From: Delftia sp. PS-11
Lineage (GTDB): Bacteria > Pseudomonadota > Gammaproteobacteria > Burkholderiales > Burkholderiaceae_C
Assembly: GCF_029870285.1 (NCBI RefSeq)
Contig: NZ_JACSYA010000021.1
Location: forward strand, 29,488-93,487
DNA: 64,000 nt
Reading direction: 5' to 3'
In this document: one piece after another, positions 59,138 through 64,000 of the stretch
Layout of the letters: the number at the start of each line of letters is the position of its first letter
Numbering within the stretch: the stretch's first letter is position 1
Made by a program: the position numbers and the translations under genes
Notes under the pieces: generated by a model
What the model was told of the DNA's origin: nothing
What the model saw: the letters and a program-made list of their open reading frames with translations, nothing else
The model's database searches: none

Positions 59138-60925
59138 TCACACCAGCCAGCGACTGCGTTCGTAGGGAAAAACATCGTGCACATGGCCCTGCCGGATGCG
59201 CTGCTGGTGCGACTGCCAGAAGGCCGGGTCCAGCAGATCCGCGTGGTGGCGCATGAAAACCTCGCGCACCACCGGGTTGCCCAGCAAAAAGGGGCCAAAG
59301 GTCTCGGGGAACACATCGCGCGGCCCCACTGGATACCAGACCTCGCCGCTGAGCTCGTCCTCCTCGCTGCGCGGCGCAGGCACCTGGCGGAAGTGGCAAT
59401 CCGTCAGGTATTCGATCTCGTCATAGTCATAGAACACCACCTTGCCGCCACGCGTGATGCCGAAGTTCTTCCACAGCATGTCGCCCGGAAAAATATTGGC
59501 GGCCACCAGATCCTTGATGGCATTGCCGTACTCCAGCACCGCGTTTTCCAGCCGCTGGCGTGGCCCGCTCTGGTCCAGCCCGGCATCGAAACACTCCTGC
59601 AGCAGAATGTTCAACGGCACCATGCGCCGCTCGATATAGAGATGCGAGATGATGACCTCCTGGCGGCCATCGCCATCGCGGTCGCTGATCTCGATCTGGC
59701 TGGGCGCATGCGCCAGGATCTCGGCGATCAGCTCCTCTGAAAAACGCTCGCGCGGAAAAGCCACCAGGCTGTACTCCAGCGTATCGGCCATGCGCCCCAC
59801 GCGGTCATGGTGCTTGACCAGCCGGTACTTGGCCTGGACCTGCTCGCGCGTGATCTCCTTGGGCGCGGCAAAGCGGTCCTTGATGAGCTTGAACACATAG
59901 GGAAAACTGGGCAGGTCGAACACCAGCATCACCATGCCCCTGATGCCCGGCGCAATGCGGAACTGGTCGCGCGAATGGCGCAGATGGTGCAGGAAATCGC
60001 GGTAAAACAGCGTCTTGCCCTGCTTGGCCAGGCCCAGCGCGTTATAGAGCTCGGCACGCGGCTTGCGCGGCATCAGGCTGCGCAGGAATTGCACATAGGC
60101 GCTGGGCACATCGGTATCCACCATGAAATAGGCCCGCGCAAAACTGAACAGCCCGTGCAGGTCGTCCTCGCCGAACAGCGCCGCATGCAGCACCAGGCGG
60201 CCGCTGCCGCCATGCAGGATGGGCACGGCCCAGGGCAGCTCGGCAAAGCCGTTGATGATCTTGCCAACGATATAGGCGCCCTTGTTGCGGAAAAACAGGC
60301 TGGACAGCACCTGGATCTGGAAGTTGGCATACAGGCGCATCGCCTGCAGTTGCGGCTCCAGGCGCTCGGCCAACCGCTGGATATCGCGATCCAGATCCTC
60401 GAACGGGCGCTGCAGCGCAAACTGCTCGACGATCTCGCGCAATGTCTGCTGCAGTGCCTGGCGTGTCGGGTAGAACGCCAGATAGGCGGGGCGCGCTCCA
60501 GGGTCCTGGTTTTCGATGTACTCCGTGCTGACCGCAGGCCGCACAAAGATGAAATCATTGTGGAAATGCGTGCGGTGCAGGATCTGGGTCGTGACCGAGT
60601 TGAAAAAAGTCTCGGCCAGCTCGGGCTGCAGGTGGTCCACCATGAGCCCGATGTAATGGCGCTTGACCTGCTGCCACAGCGCCATGGGCTGCGAGCCTGC
60701 CGCAAACTCCTTTTCCAGCCGGCGCACGCACTCGCGCACGCGCAGGCCGTAGAACTCGATGCGCTCGCGCTGGGCGCGCTGCTGCCCCTGCCAGTCCGCC
60801 GTCTCGAAGCGGTGCTTGGCTCGCGCCGACTCGGCACGGAACAGGCGGTAATGGCGGTTGAAGCCATCCATCATCGCCCGCGCGATGCCATGGGCAAGCT
60901 GGACATCCTGGGCAGCCATCGGCAT
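59138..60925 (-). CDS. aceK: Isocitrate dehydrogenase kinase/phosphatase AceK
   Basis: Bifunctional enzyme of 595 residues that phosphorylates and dephosphorylates isocitrate dehydrogenase, thereby directing isocitrate into the TCA cycle or the glyoxylate shunt. AceK motifs are present: [20 protein letters not shown] in the ATP-binding region, and [20 protein letters not shown] with [20 protein letters not shown] around the catalytic Asp and metal site. It lies between the carbonic anhydrase and thiolase genes, matching acetyl-CoA production. Confidence 0.97.
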   Translation of the reverse strand: MPMAAQDVQLAHGIARAMMDGFNRHYRLFRAESARAKHRFETADWQGQQRAQRERIEFYGLRVRECVRRLEKEFAAGSQPMALWQQVKRHYIGLMVDHLQPELAETFFNSVTTQILHRTHFHNDFIFVRPAVSTEYIENQDPGARPAYLAFYPTRQALQQTLREIVEQFALQRPFEDLDRDIQRLAERLEPQLQAMRLYANFQIQVLSSLFFRNKGAYIVGKIINGFAELPWAVPILHGGSGRLVLHAALFGEDDLHGLFSFARAYFMVDTDVPSAYVQFLRSLMPRKPRAELYNALGLAKQGKTLFYRDFLHHLRHSRDQFRIAPGIRGMVMLVFDLPSFPYVFKLIKDRFAAPKEITREQVQAKYRLVKHHDRVGRMADTLEYSLVAFPRERFSEELIAEILAHAPSQIEISDRDGDGRQEVIISHLYIERRMVPLNILLQECFDAGLDQSGPRQRLENAVLEYGNAIKDLVAANIFPGDMLWKNFGITRGGKVVFYDYDEIEYLTDCHFRQVPAPRSEEDELSGEVWYPVGPRDVFPETFGPFLLGNPVVREVFMRHHADLLDPAFWQSHQQRIRQGHVHDVFPYERSRWLV

Positions 60926-60959
60926 CGGTCCTCCTGTGTGTCCCGCCAGCCCAGGACGC

Positions 60960-61622
60960 TCAGTCGCGTTGGCGGCTGGCTACCAGCGCGACGGCCTGGG
61001 CATGGACCTCGGCAAGGCCGCCCACGCCGGGCACCGTCATCTGCAGATCGGTGATCAGGCCATTGCTCAGGCTGTAGCACCAGCCATGCAGCGTGACCTT
61101 CTGCCCGCGCGCCCAGGCATCGCGCATGACCGTGCTCTGGGCCACATTGATCACCTGCTCGATGGCATTGAGCTCGCACAGCGCATCATGGCGCCACTGG
61201 GGCGACAGGCTTTCCAGCAGCACACCGTGCTTGTCGCGCACATCCTTGACATGCCGGATCCAGTTGTCGGCCAGACCGACGCGCGCATCCTCCAGCGCGG
61301 CCAGCACGCCGCCGCAGCCATAGTGGCCCACGACCATCAGGTGCTCCACCTTGAGCTGGTCCACCGAGTACTGGATGGTCGAAAGACAGTTCAGATCGCT
61401 GGGCACGACCACATTGGCCACGTTGCGGTGGACAAAGACCTCACCGGGCTCCAGGCCCGTGATCTGGTTGGCAGGGACACGGCTGTCGGAACAGCCGATC
61501 CACATGTAGCGGGGTTTTTGCTGCGCCATCAGCCCGGTGAAGAAACCAGGCCGGTCACGCTCCATCTGCTGCGCCCATTCGCGGTTGTGGACAAACAGCT
61601 CTTCGATGGAGGTTGTGCTCAT
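60960..61622 (-). CDS. can: Beta-carbonic anhydrase
   Basis: Enzyme of 220 residues that interconverts CO2 and bicarbonate. The zinc ligands are in [11 protein letters not shown] (Cys and Asp) and [10 protein letters not shown] (His and Cys), the beta class pattern. AAAGGA is before the ATG at 61622. In this operon it may supply bicarbonate to the biotin carboxylase steps of leucine breakdown or recapture CO2; this link is inference. Confidence 0.95.
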   Translation of the reverse strand: MSTTSIEELFVHNREWAQQMERDRPGFFTGLMAQQKPRYMWIGCSDSRVPANQITGLEPGEVFVHRNVANVVVPSDLNCLSTIQYSVDQLKVEHLMVVGHYGCGGVLAALEDARVGLADNWIRHVKDVRDKHGVLLESLSPQWRHDALCELNAIEQVINVAQSTVMRDAWARGQKVTLHGWCYSLSNGLITDLQMTVPGVGGLAEVHAQAVALVASRQRD

Positions 61623-61676
61623 AAGCAATCCTTTGTTGTGGGTCAAAACTCAAGAACGGCGCCGCGACCCGCGAAG

Positions 61677-62864
61677 TCAGCAGGTCTCTGCAAACAGCTC
61701 GCGGCCGATCAGCATGCGACGGATCTCGCTGGTGCCGGCGCCGATCTCATAGAGTTTCGCATCCCGCCACAGGCGGCCCAGCGGGTATTCGTTGATATAC
61801 CCATTTCCGCCATAGATCTGCACCCCCTCGCCAGCCATCCAGGTGGCCTTCTCGGCACACCACAGAATGACGCTGGCGCAGTCCTTGCGAACCTGGCGTA
61901 CATGCTCCGTTCCCAGCAGATCGAGGTTTTTAGCGACCGTATAGGCAAAAGAGCGGCCAGCCTGCAGCACGGTGTACATATCGGCCACCTTGCCCTGGAT
62001 CAGCTGGAACTCGCCGATGCTCTGGCCGAACTGCTTGCGGTCATGGATGTAGGGCACCACGTTGTCCATCACCGACTGCATGATGCCCAGCGGCCCGCCC
62101 GTCAGCACGGCACGCTCGTAATCCAGGCCGCTCATCAGCACCTTGGCGCCATTGTTCACGCCACCGAGCACATTCTCGGCAGGCACCTCGACGTTCTCGA
62201 ACACCAGCTCCCCCGTATGGCTGCCGCGCATGCCCAGCTTGTCGAGCTTCTGGGCGATCGAGAAGCCCTTCATGCCCTTCTCGATCAGAAAGGCGGTCAC
62301 GCCACGGGCACCCAGTTCGGGTTCGGTCTTGGCATAGACCACCAGCGTGTCGGCATCGGGACCATTGGTGATCCACATCTTCGTGCCATTGAGCAGGTAG
62401 TACCCGCCCTTGTCCTCGGCCCGCAGCTTCATGCTGATCACGTCCGAGCCAGCGCCAGGCTCGCTCATGGCCAGAGCGCCCACATGCTCGCCGCTGATCA
62501 GCTTGGGCAGGTACCTGGCCTTTTGCGCCTCATTGCCATTGCGGTTGATCTGGTTCACGCAGAGATTGCTGTGCGCGCCATAGGACAGTCCCACCGATGC
62601 GCTGGCGCGCGAAATCTCCTCCATGGCCACCATGTGCGCCAGATAGCCCATGTTGGCGCCGCCGTACTGCTCCGGCACCGTAATGCCCAGCACGCCCAGG
62701 TCACCAAACTTGCGCCACAGATCCATCGGGAACTGGTCATTGCGGTCGATCTCGCCAGCGCGCGGGGCGATCTCGGCCTGCGCAAACTCGCGCACTGCAT
62801 CGCGCAGCGCATCGATATCCTCACCCAGCTGGAAATTCAGGCCCGGCAGGTTGGAAAGGCTCAT
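61677..62864 (-). CDS. ivd: Isovaleryl-CoA dehydrogenase
   Basis: First committed enzyme of leucine breakdown after transamination and decarboxylation, 395 residues. The assignment rests on the catalytic base: Glu is in the helix-G segment [15 protein letters not shown], while the usual Glu position near the C-terminus is replaced ([19 protein letters not shown]), as in known isovaleryl-CoA dehydrogenases. Other blocks are [20 protein letters not shown] and [14 protein letters not shown]. It passes electrons to ETF. It is co-directional with the thioesterase (38-base gap). Confidence 0.96.
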   Translation of the reverse strand: MSLSNLPGLNFQLGEDIDALRDAVREFAQAEIAPRAGEIDRNDQFPMDLWRKFGDLGVLGITVPEQYGGANMGYLAHMVAMEEISRASASVGLSYGAHSNLCVNQINRNGNEAQKARYLPKLISGEHVGALAMSEPGAGSDVISMKLRAEDKGGYYLLNGTKMWITNGPDADTLVVYAKTEPELGARGVTAFLIEKGMKGFSIAQKLDKLGMRGSHTGELVFENVEVPAENVLGGVNNGAKVLMSGLDYERAVLTGGPLGIMQSVMDNVVPYIHDRKQFGQSIGEFQLIQGKVADMYTVLQAGRSFAYTVAKNLDLLGTEHVRQVRKDCASVILWCAEKATWMAGEGVQIYGGNGYINEYPLGRLWRDAKLYEIGAGTSEIRRMLIGRELFAETC

Positions 62865-62902
62865 CTCGTGTCTCCTGTGAATGGTGAAAAAAACCGCCCG
62901 GC

Positions 62903-63373
62903 TCAGTCGGCCAGGTCGCGGCCCTGCACACACATCAGCGTGCAGCCCATGGTGGCAATCAGTTTCTCGTGGCCCTCGTCGATGGCATAGGCACGGCCCT
63001 CGGTCACGGTGATGGTGCGGCCCGGCTTGAGTACGCGGCCCTCCATCCGGAAGCGCTGGCCCTTGGCCGGAGCCAGCAGATTGATCTTGAACTCGATGGT
63101 GAGCACGGCCGCATCTGCCGGCATCAGTGTCAGGCCCGCATAGCCACAGGCAGAGTCAAGCGCCGTGGACACCATGCCGGCATGCAGGAAACCGTGCTGC
63201 TGCGTCAGCCCTGGCGCCCAGCCCAGCGACACATCGACCATCCCGGGCTCCAGCCGTGACAGCTCGGCGCCCAGGGTCTGCATCGCTCCCTGGCGCGCAA
63301 AACTGTCCTGCACGCGCCGGGCAAAGCCGCTGTGGACAGGTTCCAGTCGGTGCAGGGTCAAAGCAGGCCTCAC
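62903..63373 (-). CDS. PaaI-family hotdog thioesterase
   Basis: Acyl-CoA thioesterase of up to 156 residues. The hotdog signature is [20 protein letters not shown] with the catalytic Asp, then [14 protein letters not shown]. The ATG at 63373 lies only 6 bases after a palindromic LiuR-type site, and family members usually start near residue 17-30 ([12 protein letters not shown]), so the true start may be downstream. It is the first gene of the operon and may release stalled branched acyl-CoA. Confidence 0.88.
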   Translation of the reverse strand: MRPALTLHRLEPVHSGFARRVQDSFARQGAMQTLGAELSRLEPGMVDVSLGWAPGLTQQHGFLHAGMVSTALDSACGYAGLTLMPADAAVLTIEFKINLLAPAKGQRFRMEGRVLKPGRTITVTEGRAYAIDEGHEKLIATMGCTLMCVQGRDLAD

Positions 63374-63379
63374 AAATTA

Positions 63380-63395
63380 CGTTTACGTAAACGTC
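63380..63395. promoter_or_regulatory. Candidate LiuR operator at the operon start
   Basis: ACGTTTACGTAAACGT is a perfect 16-base palindrome within TTACGTTTACGTAAACGTCA. It resembles the TTTACGTAAACG type of LiuR motif reported for branched-chain catabolic genes in proteobacteria. It lies between the thioesterase and the MerR gene end. Confidence 0.65.
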
Positions 63396-63397
63396 AA

Positions 63398-63799
63398 TTA
63401 TGAAGCATTTTTTCCATCCAGTCGCTTCAACAGAGCACGGGCCTCGGATTCCTGGTCCCGCACCTCGGCCAGGTTGGCCTGCAGATCGGCCAGCCGGTCT
63501 TCAAGCTGGCGACGGTGCGAGGCCAGCACCTCCAGGAACTTGCGCAGCTGCGCACCCGTATCGCGCGGGCTGTCGTAGAGATCGATGATCTCCTTGGCTT
63601 CGGTCAGCGACAGCCCCAGCCGCTTGGCGCGCAACGTCAGGCGCAGGCGCGTGCGATCCCTCGGACTGTAGATGCGGTTGCGTCCGCCAGGCCCGGCACG
63701 CTCGGGCTCAAGCAGGCCCATGTCTTCATAGAAGCGGATGGCACGGGTCGTGAGATCGAACTCTTTGGCGAGATCGCTGATGGTGTAAGTGGTCGGCAT
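63398..63799 (-). CDS. liuR: MerR-family regulator, LiuR-like
   Basis: Regulator of 133 residues. The winged helix motif is at the N-terminus (TYTISDLAKEFDLTTRAIRF, then YEDMGLLEPERAG), followed by a coiled coil (LEVLASHRRQLEDRLADLQA) and no metal-binding Cys. This is the LiuR pattern. ATG at 63799 gives MPTTYTISDL; an upstream frame would add unrelated residues. It sits before the isovaleryl-CoA operon, between two palindromes, so it should control that operon and itself, presumably in response to branched-chain acyl-CoA. Confidence 0.88.
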   Translation of the reverse strand: MPTTYTISDLAKEFDLTTRAIRFYEDMGLLEPERAGPGGRNRIYSPRDRTRLRLTLRAKRLGLSLTEAKEIIDLYDSPRDTGAQLRKFLEVLASHRRQLEDRLADLQANLAEVRDQESEARALLKRLDGKNAS

Positions 63800-63849
63800 C
63801 GCGGAAGAATCCTTGTGCATCCACAGCCGGTGGCCATGGACAAGAGACG

Positions 63850-63865
63850 TTGACGTTAACGTCAA
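63850..63865. promoter_or_regulatory. Candidate autoregulatory LiuR operator
   Basis: TTGACGTTAACGTCAA is a perfect 16-base palindrome located 51 bases before the liuR start. It shares the ACGT-centred half-sites with the 63380-63395 element. On the minus strand TTGACG could also be the -35 element. Confidence 0.65.
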
Positions 63866-63931
63866 TGCTAGCGGAATTGCCCCGGAAAATCCGCCGTGCT
63901 GCACATGCCCTGCGGCCAGAGGCGGGGCATC

Positions 63932-63960
63932 AAAGAGAGCGCGCAAGCGCTCTCTTTTTT
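63932..63960 (+). terminator. Perfect hairpin terminator near the right edge
   Basis: AAAGAGAGCGC and GCGCTCTCTTT form an 11-base-pair stem with GCAA loop, followed by TTT. The stem can act on both strands (TTTG follows on the minus strand). No gene directly before it is seen on the plus strand, so it probably ends a minus-strand gene beyond the window. Nothing else is recognised from 63866 to 64000. Confidence 0.6.
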
Positions 63961-64000
63961 GTTTTCCGGCTTTCCTGCCCGCATATTGGATAGATCCGCA

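Overview
The window is a chromosomal segment of a GC-rich betaproteobacterium. The gene set points to Burkholderiales, family Comamonadaceae, most like Comamonas or a close relative: a Bug-type solute-binding protein, a double-length UvrA, a trifunctional PutA, an Omp32-type porin, the leucine/isovalerate (liu) pathway and AceK. This placement is inferred from gene families and codon use; no marker RNA is present. I found no tRNA, rRNA, CRISPR array, insertion sequence or prophage.

Layout. 1-1216: a truncated gene end and a HAD phosphatase. 1401-8245: a chaperone-usher fimbrial operon (pilin, chaperone, usher, two tandem tip-adhesin-like paralogues) behind an AT-rich control region, followed by a small Excalibur-domain protein. 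8658-14770: proline catabolism, with putA behind candidate FNR and PutA sites and a frameshifted putP. 14824-15526: a HigBA toxin-antitoxin pair with a perfect palindromic operator. 15739-18762: a TRAP transporter. 18796-21073: a LysR regulator divergent from an MFS exporter. 21090-28240: a four-ATPase UvrA with a LexA box, and a porin. 28523-32604: an MHS transporter divergent from a DUF485/actP acetate uptake pair. 32695-37360: PEBP-like protein, exonuclease, DUF294 signalling protein and small conserved genes.

37363-46951 holds most of the leucine degradation pathway (HMG-CoA lyase, MccA, methylglutaconyl-CoA hydratase, MccB). A separate LysR, dehydrogenase, BKACE and Bug-SBP cassette, possibly for carnitine or another 3-hydroxy acid, sits inside it. 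47044-54382 has a Na+/H+ antiporter, an acyl-CoA ligase divergent from an AraC regulator, a GST, a HAD phosphatase, a YchJ-like protein and a frameshifted DUF421 membrane protein. 54405-63799 is a long minus-strand run: hydrolase, acyl-CoA dehydrogenase, SDR, flavoprotein, then a tight five-gene operon (thioesterase, isovaleryl-CoA dehydrogenase, carbonic anhydrase, AceK, thiolase) next to a LiuR-like MerR regulator. Palindromic candidate operators lie on both sides of that regulator.

Metabolic logic: leucine and acyl-CoA breakdown give acetyl-CoA and acetoacetate. The thiolase handles acetoacetyl-CoA, ActP imports acetate, and AceK sets the flow between the TCA cycle and the glyoxylate shunt. 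Two genes (putP and the DUF421 gene) carry single frameshifts that could be real mutations or sequence errors.
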